In this document: positions 52,074 through 60,959 of the stretch, piece by piece
Layout of the letters: each line of letters opens with the position of its first letter
Numbering within the stretch: position 1 is the stretch's first letter
NCBI GenBank assembly: GCA_000242815.2
Contig: AHHB01000014.1
Location: forward strand, 1 to 64,000
DNA: 64,000 nucleotides
Source of the DNA: Janthinobacterium lividum PAMC 25724
Lineage (GTDB): Bacteria > Pseudomonadota > Gammaproteobacteria > Burkholderiales > Burkholderiaceae_D
Direction of reading: 5' to 3'
The notes under the pieces: generated by a model
Told to the model about the DNA's origin: nothing
The model's input: the letters and a program-made list of their open reading frames with translations, nothing else
Databases searched by the model: none
Program-made: the position numbers and the translations under genes

Positions 52074-53207
52074 TTATGAGGCGTCGCCGCCGAGTGCCAA
52101 GTACATTTCTTTGGCGTCGAGGATAGACGTTTCGAGCACCTCGGCAAGCCATCCCGGACCTTGCGCAGAGTCTCGAAGGTATGACACCAAGATATCAAAA
52201 AATGGAGTGACAAAAGCTTCCTTTGTAGTGGCAATATAAGTCGCCGCATCCGGCGCGCCCTTTGGGAATAACAAACGGGTCACAGTGGGGAATTGCTTTT
52301 CAAAATTCTTCATCGCGCCAAAAATGCCGAACTTGAAAACTGGCAGCCCGTTATGCTTGGCATAGTTGTTAATCGCCAAGTACACAGTGTACGGGGAAAT
52401 AACACGTTCTTGCGCAGCTGCTTTTATCAGGTTGACCGACACACCATCGTGTTTTCCGGTTAATTGTTGATATAACATTGCTGCGCATGCACGAGGGTAA
52501 AGTAGCGCCCCAGCGAAGGCATCGGCGAAATCTTCACCTTCGTTCGAGCCTGCCAAATCAGGTGTGAAAACATGCGCAAGCTCATGTGCCATCCAGAAAT
52601 TAAAGTCGCATACGTTCGCGTCTAGATTTAGATATACCCACGTGGCGTTAGATTCCGGCAGAAAAATATGCAGTGCGTTGCCGTGTTTCTCTCTTTCCCC
52701 CCACATGACCGGAACAAGTACCGCGCCAAGCTCATTGAATTTAGCGATGAGATTGCCATAACTAATAATTGATTCATCGGACATACCAAGGGATTTGCGC
52801 AGGTCGCTCACTACCTGCTGGATGTAGTTGTAATCCTGAGACGGTTCGCGGAAAGTCGCCGCCTTAACATGACGATTGTCCAAATAGTTCGCCAGGGGAC
52901 GAAGCAGTCGGCCTTTAGTTCGAGCGAGTTCTATCTCAACTTCTGTCGTTATCTTCTGCGCTTTTCTACGATACGCAACTACAGGCTCCGGGAGCTTTGG
53001 AGACGAATTCACGACCATGTCGTCGAAAGACATGTTCAAAATGAAAGAAAGCTTTAACAGGCGATTTGCTGCTGGGAATGCCTCACCAGACAGCCATTGC
53101 GTCACGGCGGCAGGTACGACCTCCAGCCGACGCGCTAAGTCGTCGTAGCTCAGATTTAGAGCTTGCACCGCGCGCGCAATCTGAGGGGTATTTAAACGAG
53201 AATTCAT
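52074..53207 (-). CDS. XRE HTH plus ImmA/IrrE-type metallopeptidase, putative antitoxin
   Basis: A 377-residue protein. Residues about 8-60 are an XRE helix-turn-helix (YDDLARRLEVVPAAVTQWLSG). The middle (about 75-260) contains the zinc-protease HELAH motif in FWMAHELAHVFTPD (near 210) and the downstream Glu of EGEDFADAFAGALL. Such proteins are known as antirepressor proteases or as antitoxins paired with toxins such as DUF4411/PIN proteins. An inverted repeat (53232-53257) upstream of its start is the likely operator for this HTH. With the PIN gene it forms a two-gene unit at the end of the element, a classical spot for maintenance systems. Confidence 0.8.
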   Translation of the reverse strand: MNSRLNTPQIARAVQALNLSYDDLARRLEVVPAAVTQWLSGEAFPAANRLLKLSFILNMSFDDMVVNSSPKLPEPVVAYRRKAQKITTEVEIELARTKGRLLRPLANYLDNRHVKAATFREPSQDYNYIQQVVSDLRKSLGMSDESIISYGNLIAKFNELGAVLVPVMWGEREKHGNALHIFLPESNATWVYLNLDANVCDFNFWMAHELAHVFTPDLAGSNEGEDFADAFAGALLYPRACAAMLYQQLTGKHDGVSVNLIKAAAQERVISPYTVYLAINNYAKHNGLPVFKFGIFGAMKNFEKQFPTVTRLLFPKGAPDAATYIATTKEAFVTPFFDILVSYLRDSAQGPGWLAEVLETSILDAKEMYLALGGDAS

Positions 53208-53231
53208 TGTGTCAGTATGAGGTCGAATAGC

Positions 53232-53257
53232 AAATTGTCAAGTTAAATCAACAATTT
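53232..53257. promoter_or_regulatory. Inverted repeat, candidate operator of the XRE/ImmA gene
   Basis: AAATTGT (53232-53238) and ACAATTT (53251-53257), with an internal near-repeat, lie 25 bases upstream of the ATG at 53207 in AT-rich DNA. Confidence 0.5.
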
Positions 53258-53314
53258 ACGCAATTCTGCCAAGGATGGTTGCCACTGAGCAACATAAGGT
53301 AAATAAGGCGAATT

Positions 53315-53333
53315 TGCCTACACCGTGCCTACA
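53315..53333 (+). repeat. Right integrase arm-type site candidate
   Basis: TGCCTACACCGTGCCTACA differs from the left copy (42082-42100) by one base and has the same orientation. It is 79 bases inside the right attachment repeat. Confidence 0.65.
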
Positions 53334-53360
53334 CAGAATCTGCAATGAAGACGTGAGCAA

Positions 53361-53393
53361 AAAAGGGTTACAGAAATACTTCTGTAACCCTTT
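53361..53393 (-). terminator. Element-supplied terminator downstream of tRNA-Thr
   Basis: On the minus strand, a 13-bp perfect stem (53381-53393 with 53362-53374) is followed by six T. It replaces the original tRNA terminator, which was pushed to the far end of the element. Confidence 0.85.
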
Positions 53394-53411
53394 GATTTTC
53401 CTGCTGAATTC

Positions 53412-53487
<76 letters not shown>

Positions 53488-53513
53488 AAAAACTGTGCGT
53501 TGCGAATTATACG

Positions 53514-54026
53514 CTATTTAATGCGTGTCAGGGTCGGGCGGCCACCTTTTTTTGGTGGCTCGTCGTCGCCGGGCGTGGCGCTGTCGCGTTGTTCGGCGGA
53601 ACTGGTCGGCACGGACGACAGGGTCGGGGTGCTGGCGGCGGGGGTGAGCACGGGTGGCGGGACGTCGGCGGAGGCTGGGCTGTCCGTCGGTTGCGCGTCG
53701 GGATCATCGTTGCCCAGCACCGGCTCGAATGCCATGCCCTGGCCGTTTTCGTTGGCGTAGATGGCCATCACGTTGTCGACCGGCACGTAGATTTCGCGCG
53801 AGACGCCGCCAAAACGGGCGTGGAAGCGGACGGCGTCATTATCCATCTTCAGGCCGCTGGTGGCGCCAAAGCTGATGTTGAGCACGATTTCGCCCTTTTT
53901 CACGTATGCCATCGGTACCGTGGTGCGCGAATCGACTTTGACCGCGAGATATGGCGTGTAGCCGCTGTCGGTGCACCACTCGTAGATGGCGCGCAGCATA
54001 TAAGGTTTGGTTGAGATTTCAGACAT
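53514..54026 (-). CDS. sspB: ClpXP protease specificity-enhancing factor SspB
   Basis: A 170-residue adaptor starting at the ATG at 54026 (a GTG-type extension to 54035 is possible). Residues about 1-110 are the SspB dimer and ssrA-binding domain, including KPYMLRAIYEWCTDSGYTP and IVLNIS. A Pro-Ser-Ala-rich linker follows, then the C-terminal ClpX-binding motif GGRPTLTRIK. It delivers ssrA-tagged proteins to ClpXP. It follows sspA on the same strand, the usual order, with tRNA-Thr just beyond. Confidence 0.95.
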   Translation of the reverse strand: MSEISTKPYMLRAIYEWCTDSGYTPYLAVKVDSRTTVPMAYVKKGEIVLNISFGATSGLKMDNDAVRFHARFGGVSREIYVPVDNVMAIYANENGQGMAFEPVLGNDDPDAQPTDSPASADVPPPVLTPAASTPTLSSVPTSSAEQRDSATPGDDEPPKKGGRPTLTRIK

Positions 54027-54251
54027 GATAGGCACTGTGAGGCGGGAGCGCCCTCATCAAGCATGAGGCGGGCGCACCGGTAGTTCAAAAGACTGGGATA
54101 GCGCAAAAACAACGTTAGTACCTGGCCCAAGATGCCCCAGAAAGCGTAGCGAGCTGGCCCTATATTGGCCTCGGTAACGCAGCCGTACCGAAGTACGGTG
54201 AGTAACGCCAGGTTAAGAGCGGGCTGCGCAGTCGCTGAATGGGGATATCTT

Positions 54252-54863
54252 TTAGCGGCGCATCACTTTCTCGGATGGCGTCAGCGCTTCGATGTATGCA
54301 GGACGCGAGAAGATGCGTTCGGCGTATTTCATCAGCGGTGCTGCCGTCTTCGACAGTTCGATACCGTAGTGGTCCAGGCGCCACAGCAGCGGCGCGACAG
54401 CCACGTCGAGCATCGAGAATTCGTCGCCCAGCATGTACTTGTTTTTCAGGAACAGCGGTGCCAGGGTCGTCAGGCGGTCGCGGATTTCCGCGCGTGCCTT
54501 GTCGTGGGCCTTGTCGTTGCTCTTGGCGCGTTCGCTTTCCAGCACGTGCACGTGCACGAACAGTTCTTTTTCGAAATTGAACAGCATCAGGCGCGCGCGG
54601 GCACGCATCAGCGGATCGGCCGGCATCAGTTGCGGATGCGGGAAGCGCTCATCGATGTACTCGTTGATGATGTTCGATTCATACAGGATCAGTTCGCGCT
54701 CGACCAGGATAGGCACCTGGCCGTACGGGTTCATGGTCGAAATATCTTCCGGTTTGTTGAACAGGTCGACGTCGCGCACTTCAAAGTCCATGCCTTTTTC
54801 AAACAGGACCAGGCGGCAGCGTTGCGAAAATGGGCAGGTTGTACCCGAATAGAGAACCATCAT
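54252..54863 (-). CDS. sspA: Stringent starvation protein A (GST-fold RNA polymerase-associated factor)
   Basis: A 203-residue protein with a thioredoxin-like N-terminal domain (about 1-80: MVLYSGTTCPFSQRCRLVLFEKG) and an all-helical C-terminal domain (about 85-200). Key surface residues of the SspA family are visible, e.g. NPYGQVPILVERELILYESN. SspA binds RNA polymerase during stress and alters transcription. It lies downstream of petC across a terminator-like hairpin. Confidence 0.95.
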   Translation of the reverse strand: MMVLYSGTTCPFSQRCRLVLFEKGMDFEVRDVDLFNKPEDISTMNPYGQVPILVERELILYESNIINEYIDERFPHPQLMPADPLMRARARLMLFNFEKELFVHVHVLESERAKSNDKAHDKARAEIRDRLTTLAPLFLKNKYMLGDEFSMLDVAVAPLLWRLDHYGIELSKTAAPLMKYAERIFSRPAYIEALTPSEKVMRR

Positions 54864-54884
54864 TTTTTATAGTTCCTTAGAAAC

Positions 54885-54915
54885 AAAGGGGGTGAAGCCG
54901 CGAACGGCTCACCCC
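54885..54915 (-). terminator. Hairpin between petC and sspA
   Basis: On the minus strand the stem GGGGTGAGCCG with CGGCTTCACCCC (54889-54915) precedes a T-rich tract and the sspA start. It may terminate the bc1 transcript or attenuate read-through into sspA. Confidence 0.65.
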
Positions 54916-54983
54916 AGGTCGCTTGTCCACTCATGCGGACAATGCAGAAACAGGCATAAACCGGCCTATGGCCGGCGCCTCAC

Positions 54984-55748
54984 TTATTTGACTTCCTTCC
55001 AGAACGACGCGTTAAGGCGCCATGCCAGCAGAGCAAAGGCCGACAGGAACAGCAGCACCCAAACGCCCAGGCGCTTGCGTGTTTGCTGTGCCGGTTCGGC
55101 CATCCACTCCATGTAGCCGACCAGGTCGGCTATCGCATTGTCGTACTCGATCTTGTTCAACGTGCCTGGCTTGACTTGCTCGAAGCCGGCAAATTTGTGG
55201 ATCTTCTTGCCAGCTTCGTGTGGATCATTTTCTTCCACGAACTTGGCAGTCTGGATACCTTGCAATTCCCATAATACATGCGGCATGGCGACATTCGGCA
55301 AGACCATGTTGTTCCAGCCGGTCGGCCGAGTGTCGTCTTTATAGAACGTACGCAGGTAAGTATACAGGTAGTCGCCGCCTGTGCCAGCGGAAGATGATTT
55401 CGCGCGCGAAATTACCGACAAATCGGGCGGTACGACGCCAAAGAAAGCCTTGGCATCCTGCGGTGCCAGGCTAGTTGTCATCAAGTCGCCGATTTTGTCC
55501 GCGGAGAACAACAGATTTTGCTTGATCTGGTCTTCCGTCAAACCGAGGTCGCGCAGACGGTTGTAGCGCATCGACACGGCAGCATGGCAATTCAGGCAAT
55601 AATTGACAAATAATTTGGCGCCATGTTGCAGCGCAGCCATGTTGGTCTGGCGATCAGGCGCCTTGTCCAGCGGAAAGCCGCCTTCGCTGGCGAGAGCCAT
55701 GGCGGGCACGAAGGCCAGGATGGCGAGCAGTTTTTTTGAAAATTTCAT
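54984..55748 (-). CDS. petC: Cytochrome c1 of the bc1 complex
   Basis: A 254-residue protein started at the ATG at 55748. A signal peptide (about residues 1-20) leads into the heme c domain with CLNCH (about 51-55) and the Met ligand region (VAMPHVLWELQG). A C-terminal membrane anchor (about 228-246) ends in a basic tail. It passes electrons from the Rieske protein to a soluble cytochrome c. Longer minus-strand readings upstream are not supported. Confidence 0.95.
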   Translation of the reverse strand: MKFSKKLLAILAFVPAMALASEGGFPLDKAPDRQTNMAALQHGAKLFVNYCLNCHAAVSMRYNRLRDLGLTEDQIKQNLLFSADKIGDLMTTSLAPQDAKAFFGVVPPDLSVISRAKSSSAGTGGDYLYTYLRTFYKDDTRPTGWNNMVLPNVAMPHVLWELQGIQTAKFVEENDPHEAGKKIHKFAGFEQVKPGTLNKIEYDNAIADLVGYMEWMAEPAQQTRKRLGVWVLLFLSAFALLAWRLNASFWKEVK

Positions 55749-55780
55749 GTAAGGTCCTTTGAGCGTGGCGTGAGAGCGGC

Positions 55781-57193
55781 TTAGTGCGGGTGAAACGTCA
55801 CACGCGACGGCACGGTCTTGAACTTGCCCATTGCACTCCACCATGGCATCAGCAGGAAAAAGCTGAAGTAAATCAGTGTGCACACTTGCGACACGATGGT
55901 TTTCGTATCCGTTGGCGCCTGGGTGCCGAGGTAGCCCAGGATCAGGAACGACAGGCCGAAGATGGCGTACACATATTTGTGCCAGGTCGGACGGTAGCGT
56001 ATCGATTTCACGGGCGAATGGTCGAGCCATGGCAGGAACGCCAGGATCACGACGGAGCCGCCAAAGAACACGACGCCCCAGAATTTCGCATCGAGCACCT
56101 GCGGCAGCATGCCGATGATGGCGACGATGGCGATGCCAGCGATGACGGACTTGACGCTCGTCGAGAGGCGCGACTTGAGCCAGATGAATACCACGTAGGC
56201 GGCTACGACACCCATCAGCACGTACATGAAGTCGGCCGTGGTAGCGCGCAGCACCGAGTAGAACGGCGTGAAGTACCAGGTTGGCGCGATGTGCAGCGGG
56301 GTTTTCAGCGAGTCGCCAGGCAGGAAGTTGTTATATTCGAGGAAGTAACCGCCCATTTCCGGCGCGAAGAACACCACGGCGCTGAAAATGACGAGGAAGA
56401 TCGACACGCCGAACAGGTCATGCACGGTGTAATAAGGATGCGAAGGAATCGAATCGACCGGGTGGCCATCGGCGCCCAGGTTTTCCTTCACTTCGATGCC
56501 GTCCGGATTGCTCGAACCGACTTCATGCAGGGCGATCAAGTGCGCTGCGACCAAGCCCAGCAGTACCAGCGGGATGGCGATCACGTGGAAGGCGAAGAAG
56601 CGGTTCAGAGTCGCGTCGGAGACGACATAGTCGCCGCGTATCCACAGCGACAGGTCAGGGCCGATGAATGGAATGGCGCCAAACAGGTTGACGATCACTT
56701 GGGCGCCCCAGTACGACATCTGGCCCCATGGCAGCAGGTAGCCGAAGAATGCCTCGGCCATCAGGCACAGGAAGATGGCGAAACCGAACAGCCAGATTAG
56801 CTCACGCGGCTTGCGGTACGAGCCATACATCAGGGCGCGCGTCATGTGCAGGTAGATGATGATGAAGAAGGCGGAGGCGCCTGTCGAGTGCATATAGCGC
56901 ACCAGCCAGCCCGACGGCACTTCGCGCATGATGTACTCGACGGAGTTGAAGGCCAGCGCCGCATCCGGTTTGTAGTGCATGGTCAGGAAGATGCCGGTGA
57001 CGATCTGCAAGACCAGCACCAGCATGGCCAGCGAGCCAAAGATGTACCAGAAATTGAAGTTTTTCGGGGCGTAGTACTTGCCCCACTGATCATTCCACAG
57101 CTTGGTCAGGGGAAAGCGGTCATCGACCCAGCCCAGCGCTTTTTCGGCGACGGGAGCGTCTGCCGGGAATTTCGTTTCTTTAAAAGCAGCCAT
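55781..57193 (-). CDS. petB: Cytochrome b of the bc1 complex
   Basis: A 470-residue, eight-helix cytochrome b (fused b and IV parts). Heme-binding His residues lie in [21 protein letters not shown] and [22 protein letters not shown]. The quinol-site motif reads PTWYF instead of the mitochondrial PEWY, as in many proteobacteria. It starts at the ATG at 57193, two bases past the petA stop; a TTG two codons earlier is less likely. Confidence 0.96.
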   Translation of the reverse strand: MAAFKETKFPADAPVAEKALGWVDDRFPLTKLWNDQWGKYYAPKNFNFWYIFGSLAMLVLVLQIVTGIFLTMHYKPDAALAFNSVEYIMREVPSGWLVRYMHSTGASAFFIIIYLHMTRALMYGSYRKPRELIWLFGFAIFLCLMAEAFFGYLLPWGQMSYWGAQVIVNLFGAIPFIGPDLSLWIRGDYVVSDATLNRFFAFHVIAIPLVLLGLVAAHLIALHEVGSSNPDGIEVKENLGADGHPVDSIPSHPYYTVHDLFGVSIFLVIFSAVVFFAPEMGGYFLEYNNFLPGDSLKTPLHIAPTWYFTPFYSVLRATTADFMYVLMGVVAAYVVFIWLKSRLSTSVKSVIAGIAIVAIIGMLPQVLDAKFWGVVFFGGSVVILAFLPWLDHSPVKSIRYRPTWHKYVYAIFGLSFLILGYLGTQAPTDTKTIVSQVCTLIYFSFFLLMPWWSAMGKFKTVPSRVTFHPH

Positions 57194-57195
57194 GA

Positions 57196-57804
57196 TCAAG
57201 CCTCGCCTTTCTCGTCTTTACCTATCAGCAATTTGGTGTCGCTCAGATACATATGGCGCGGCACTTGGAGGTTGTCCGGCGCCGGCTTGTTCTTGAACAC
57301 GCGGCCTGCCATGTCGAAGGTGGAGCCGTGGCAAGGGCACAGGAAGCCGCCTTCCCAGTCATCGGGCAGCGACGGTTGCGGGCCGGGGGCAAATTTCGAG
57401 GAAGGGGAGCAGCCCAGGTGGGTGCAGATGCCGACGGCGACGAGAATTTCAGGCTTGATCGAGCGCGCTTCGTTCATGCAGTATTCAGGCGTGAATTCGG
57501 CGGGATTGCGTTGCGAGTTGGCATCGGCGACTTTACCGTCGGTCTTTTTCAGGGACGCGATCATTTCCGGCGTGCGCTTCAAAATCCAGACCGGCTTGCC
57601 GCGCCATTCAACGGTGCGCATTTCGCCCGGTTGCAAGGTGGCGATGTCTACTTCGACCGGCGCGCCCGCCGCTTTCGCGCGCTCCGACGGCTGGAAGGTG
57701 CTTACCAAGGCTCCCGCGGTTGCCAATCCAACTACACTGCCCGCCGCGCACGTGGCGACGAGCAAGCCGCGACGGCCTGAATCGACCTGCTTTTCGTTAC
57801 TCAT
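57196..57804 (-). CDS. petA: Ubiquinol-cytochrome c reductase, Rieske iron-sulfur subunit
   Basis: A 202-residue Rieske protein with an N-terminal Tat-type start ([14 protein letters not shown]) and membrane anchor (about residues 11-33). The [2Fe-2S] ligands lie in CTHLGC (about 128-133) and CPCHGS (about 155-160). It heads the operon petA-petB-petC, with the complex pumping protons during respiration. Confidence 0.96.
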   Translation of the reverse strand: MSNEKQVDSGRRGLLVATCAAGSVVGLATAGALVSTFQPSERAKAAGAPVEVDIATLQPGEMRTVEWRGKPVWILKRTPEMIASLKKTDGKVADANSQRNPAEFTPEYCMNEARSIKPEILVAVGICTHLGCSPSSKFAPGPQPSLPDDWEGGFLCPCHGSTFDMAGRVFKNKPAPDNLQVPRHMYLSDTKLLIGKDEKGEA

Positions 57805-58217
57805 GCAAACCCCAATCAGTCAAAATGCGAATCTTTATTATGACTGGCAGCCGCGAAAAATCCGTCGCCGAAGCTCTTTCCCACTGATTGCCGCAATCCG
57901 CATCTTTGTGCAGTAAAGTGGCAATATCCCTGCGGAACTTCGGACTATGGCGCAGCCCATGCCAGTTTCTTGTTGATTATCCGGAAGTAAAAAAGCCACT
58001 TCTAGCAACCGCAAATTATAAGTGAAGCAAACAACGAATAGAACAAAAACGTTGCTTGTACCATAATTTATATACTTTTGCAGGAGGTGGCTAGTTCTTT
58101 CGAACTAGATGCGCTTGGCTGTATCCGAATTGGTCTTCTTAATAACCATAAGTTGGTGGCACCCGGAATCAATAGTATGATCGGCATGTTTTTTTTACAT
58201 ATTTGAAGGAGAAATTC
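57805..58217. other. Intergenic region between petA and mscL
   Basis: About 410 AT-rich bases between divergent genes, with no supportable gene. They must hold the petA and mscL promoters. A short hairpin CTAGTTC-tttc-GAACTAG (58091-58108) is the only clear structure. Confidence 0.5.
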
Positions 58218-58667
58218 ATGGCAATGATGAAGGAATTTAAAGAATTTGCAATGAAAGGCAACGTTGTCGATCTGGCGGTCGGTGTCATCATCGGCGGCGC
58301 CTTTGGCAAGATTGTCGATTCCTTGGTGCAAGACGTGATCATGCCGCCCATCGGTCGCGTTTTCGGCGGCCTTGATTTCGCCAATTACTACCTGCCCTTG
58401 AACGGCCAAGCCACGACGATGACACTGGTGGAAGCAAAAAAGGCGGGCGCGGTGCTGGCCTACGGCAACTTCCTGACCATTTTGCTCAACTTTATCATTC
58501 TTGCCTTCATCATCTTCCAGATGGTGCGCCTGATGAACAAGGCCCGCCGCAGCGAACCGGTCGCACCGGCACCGGCGCCAGTCACGCCGGAAGACATCGT
58601 GCTGCTGCGTGAAATCCGCGATTCCCTGCAGAAGAACGGACAGAGTAGCAACGATCTGGCAAAATAA
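58218..58667 (+). CDS. mscL: Large-conductance mechanosensitive channel MscL
   Basis: A 149-residue channel starting at the ATG at 58218 (AAGGAG site upstream; a TTG five codons earlier is not used). TM1 (about residues 15-45) contains [21 protein letters not shown] and TM2 (about 80-105) [15 protein letters not shown]. The C-terminal amphipathic bundle follows ([16 protein letters not shown]). It opens as an emergency valve on hypo-osmotic shock. Confidence 0.96.
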   Translation: MAMMKEFKEFAMKGNVVDLAVGVIIGGAFGKIVDSLVQDVIMPPIGRVFGGLDFANYYLPLNGQATTMTLVEAKKAGAVLAYGNFLTILLNFIILAFIIFQMVRLMNKARRSEPVAPAPAPVTPEDIVLLREIRDSLQKNGQSSNDLAK

Positions 58668-58706
58668 GGCGTTCCGGCATCGGCTGGTTGACCTCGATAG
58701 GGCTCT

Positions 58707-59867
58707 ATGCGGCGATTTTGGTTATTGTTTGCGCAAACCGTGACCATCGCGTTGGCGCTGTACTTTGTGTACGGCGCACTGCGCCCGGCCAGCCGGGTAC
58801 AGCAGCTAGGCTCTGCCGCCAAGCCGGTGCCCGTGGTGGAAACGGCGTCGAGCAGCCTGGCGCCCGGTTCCTACCGCGACGCGGCAGCGCGCGCCATGCC
58901 CGCTGTCGTCAACATCCTCACCCTGCAAGTATCCAAGCGCGGCGCCCACCCGCTGGCGCGCGATCCCTTTTTCAAACGATTCTTCGGCGAGCGCGACCTG
59001 GATGGCGAGGATGACGCTGACTTGAAAAACAGCCTCGGTTCGGGCGTCATCGTCAGCCATGAAGGGTATGTTCTCACGAACAATCATGTGGTGGAGGGCG
59101 CCGACGAAATCGAAGTCGTGCTCACCGATGGGCGCAAGGCGCCGGCCAAGGTGGTGGGCCTGGACCCGGAAACCGACTTGGCCGTGATCAAGATCGAACT
59201 CGACAAACTGCCCGTCATCGTGTTGGGCCAGTCGGAACTGGCGCGCGTGGGCGATGTGGTGCTGGCCATCGGCAACCCGTTCGGCGTAGGCCAGACGGTG
59301 ACCATGGGCATTATCTCCGCCTTGGGCCGCAACAACTTGCACATCAACAGCTTTGAAAATTTCATCCAGACGGATGCGGCCATCAATTTCGGTAATTCGG
59401 GCGGCGCCCTGGTCAATACGCGCGGCAACTTGATCGGTATCAATACTGCCATCTATTCGCAAAGCGGCGGCTCGGTCGGCATCGGCTTCGCCATTCCGGT
59501 CTCGACGGCCAAGGCGGTGATGGAAGCCATCATCAAGGATGGTCATGTGGTGCGCGGCTGGATCGGCGTGGAAACGCAGGACATCACGCCCGAGCTGGCG
59601 CAAAGCTTCGGCTTGCAGCGCTCAAGCGGCGCCATCATTGCCGGCGTGGTACGCAATGGCCCGGCCGACAAGGCCGGCATTGTGCCCGGCGACATCTTGC
59701 TGACGGTGCAAGGCAAGGCCGTGGGCGATACCACGGAAATGCTGAATCTGATCGCCCAACTGCCACCGGGCGGAAAAGCTAAAATGACGGTGCTGCGCAA
59801 GAATCGCGAAGCGGCACTCGACGTGATGGTGGGCAAGCGCCCCCTTCCGAAAGAGCTTTCCAAATAG
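58707..59867 (+). CDS. HtrA/Deg family periplasmic serine protease (DegS/AlgW-like)
   Basis: A 386-residue protease with an uncleaved N-terminal membrane helix (residues about 4-25). The catalytic triad is His near 126 (TNNHVV), Asp near 156 (PETDLAVI) and Ser near 231 (FGNSGGALV). A single PDZ domain (about 275-375) includes GWIGVETQDITPELAQSFGL. The anchor with one PDZ favours a DegS/AlgW-like regulatory protease over DegP. It starts 39 bases after mscL and may share a transcript. Confidence 0.9.
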   Translation: MRRFWLLFAQTVTIALALYFVYGALRPASRVQQLGSAAKPVPVVETASSSLAPGSYRDAAARAMPAVVNILTLQVSKRGAHPLARDPFFKRFFGERDLDGEDDADLKNSLGSGVIVSHEGYVLTNNHVVEGADEIEVVLTDGRKAPAKVVGLDPETDLAVIKIELDKLPVIVLGQSELARVGDVVLAIGNPFGVGQTVTMGIISALGRNNLHINSFENFIQTDAAINFGNSGGALVNTRGNLIGINTAIYSQSGGSVGIGFAIPVSTAKAVMEAIIKDGHVVRGWIGVETQDITPELAQSFGLQRSSGAIIAGVVRNGPADKAGIVPGDILLTVQGKAVGDTTEMLNLIAQLPPGGKAKMTVLRKNREAALDVMVGKRPLPKELSK

Positions 59868-59888
59868 TTGCTGATCGGAATTTGACAC

Positions 59889-60581
59889 ATGCATGTGCGT
59901 GATTTGACCCAATTTTTACGTGAACTGAGCGACAACAACAACCGTCCCTGGTTTGTCATGAACAAGCCCCGCTACGACATCCTGCGCGAGGAATTCCTCG
60001 CGCTGGTCACCAGCCTGATCGGTGAGCTGGGCAAGTTCGACCCGGCCGTGAAGTACTGCAACCCGAAGAAGGCCTTGTTCCGCATCAACCGCGACGTGCG
60101 TTTTGCGCACGACAAAAGCCCGTATAAAACGCGTTTTTCGGCCGCCATCGCGCCAAACGACATACGCCGTCCCAGCAAGGCGGGCGGGCCCACTTACTAT
60201 CTGCAGATCGATGGCCAGGGCAACTTGCTGTTCGGCGCCGGCGAGTACATGCCGCCAGCTGGCCGCCTGAAGGCGCTGCGCGAGCACATGCTCAACGATG
60301 CGCCAGGTTTTTCCAAAGTGCTGAAAAATAAGCGTTTCAAGGCCCGTTTTGGCAGCTTGCAAAATGAGGGCAAGTTGCAGCGTCCGCCCAAAGGCTTCGA
60401 TGCGCAGGCCGAACATATCGAATTCATTAAGTTGAAGAGCTTTTTTGTCTGGACCGAAGTGCCGCTGCCCGTGAACGAACCCGAGAAACTGCTGTCGACC
60501 CTGGCACAAGGCTTGCAGGATGCGTGGCCACTGGTCGAGTGGATGCGCGGCGCGAAAGAGCCGGGAGAAGTCCCCGAGTAA
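59889..60581 (+). CDS. DUF2461 family protein
   Basis: A 230-residue cytosolic protein of the DUF2461 (TIGR02453) type: DLTQFLRELSDNNNRPWF near the start, NPKKALFRINRDVRFAHDKSPYKTRFSA around residue 60-87 and GGPTYYLQIDGQGNLLFGAG (about 97-116). The biochemical role is unknown. It follows the HtrA gene by 21 bases, consistent with one transcript. Confidence 0.87.
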   Translation: MHVRDLTQFLRELSDNNNRPWFVMNKPRYDILREEFLALVTSLIGELGKFDPAVKYCNPKKALFRINRDVRFAHDKSPYKTRFSAAIAPNDIRRPSKAGGPTYYLQIDGQGNLLFGAGEYMPPAGRLKALREHMLNDAPGFSKVLKNKRFKARFGSLQNEGKLQRPPKGFDAQAEHIEFIKLKSFFVWTEVPLPVNEPEKLLSTLAQGLQDAWPLVEWMRGAKEPGEVPE

Positions 60582-60605
60582 TTGCTGAAATTGCTGAAGG
60601 AGCAC

Positions 60606-60950
60606 ATGATGGCACTGGAGCACGCAAGTTCAGGACAGGTGATCGAGGTGCTGCGCAGGGATGACGACGAGCTGTCGCAGTTTTCCGCCATCGCGCTGGC
60701 CAAGACGGACGAACTGGAATTGATCCGCATGTGCATGCCCAAGGGCAAGACCATGCCCGAACATCACGTATTCGGTGAAATCACCCTGCTGTGCCTGCAA
60801 GGGCAGGTGGCGGTGACGGCGCATGGCGGGGAGCAGGTGCTGGGGCCGGGGCAGATGCTGTATTTGCGCGGCGGTCAGGCGCATGCGCTGGCCGCGCGCG
60901 AAGATAGTGTGGTGCTGCTGACGATACTGATGGCCAAGGCCTGGCGCTAG
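60606..60950 (+). CDS. Small cupin-domain protein
   Basis: A 114-residue protein starting at the ATG at 60606 (GAAGGAG site; a second ATG follows at once). It contains one cupin beta-barrel (about 40-108), including MPKGKTMPEHHVFGEITLL with an HH pair and LYLRGGQAHALAA with a second His motif, so a metal site is possible. Function unknown. It ends 9 bases before gpsA ends on the other strand. Confidence 0.78.
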   Translation: MMALEHASSGQVIEVLRRDDDELSQFSAIALAKTDELELIRMCMPKGKTMPEHHVFGEITLLCLQGQVAVTAHGGEQVLGPGQMLYLRGGQAHALAAREDSVVLLTILMAKAWR

Positions 60951-60959
60951 GGCCGTGGG

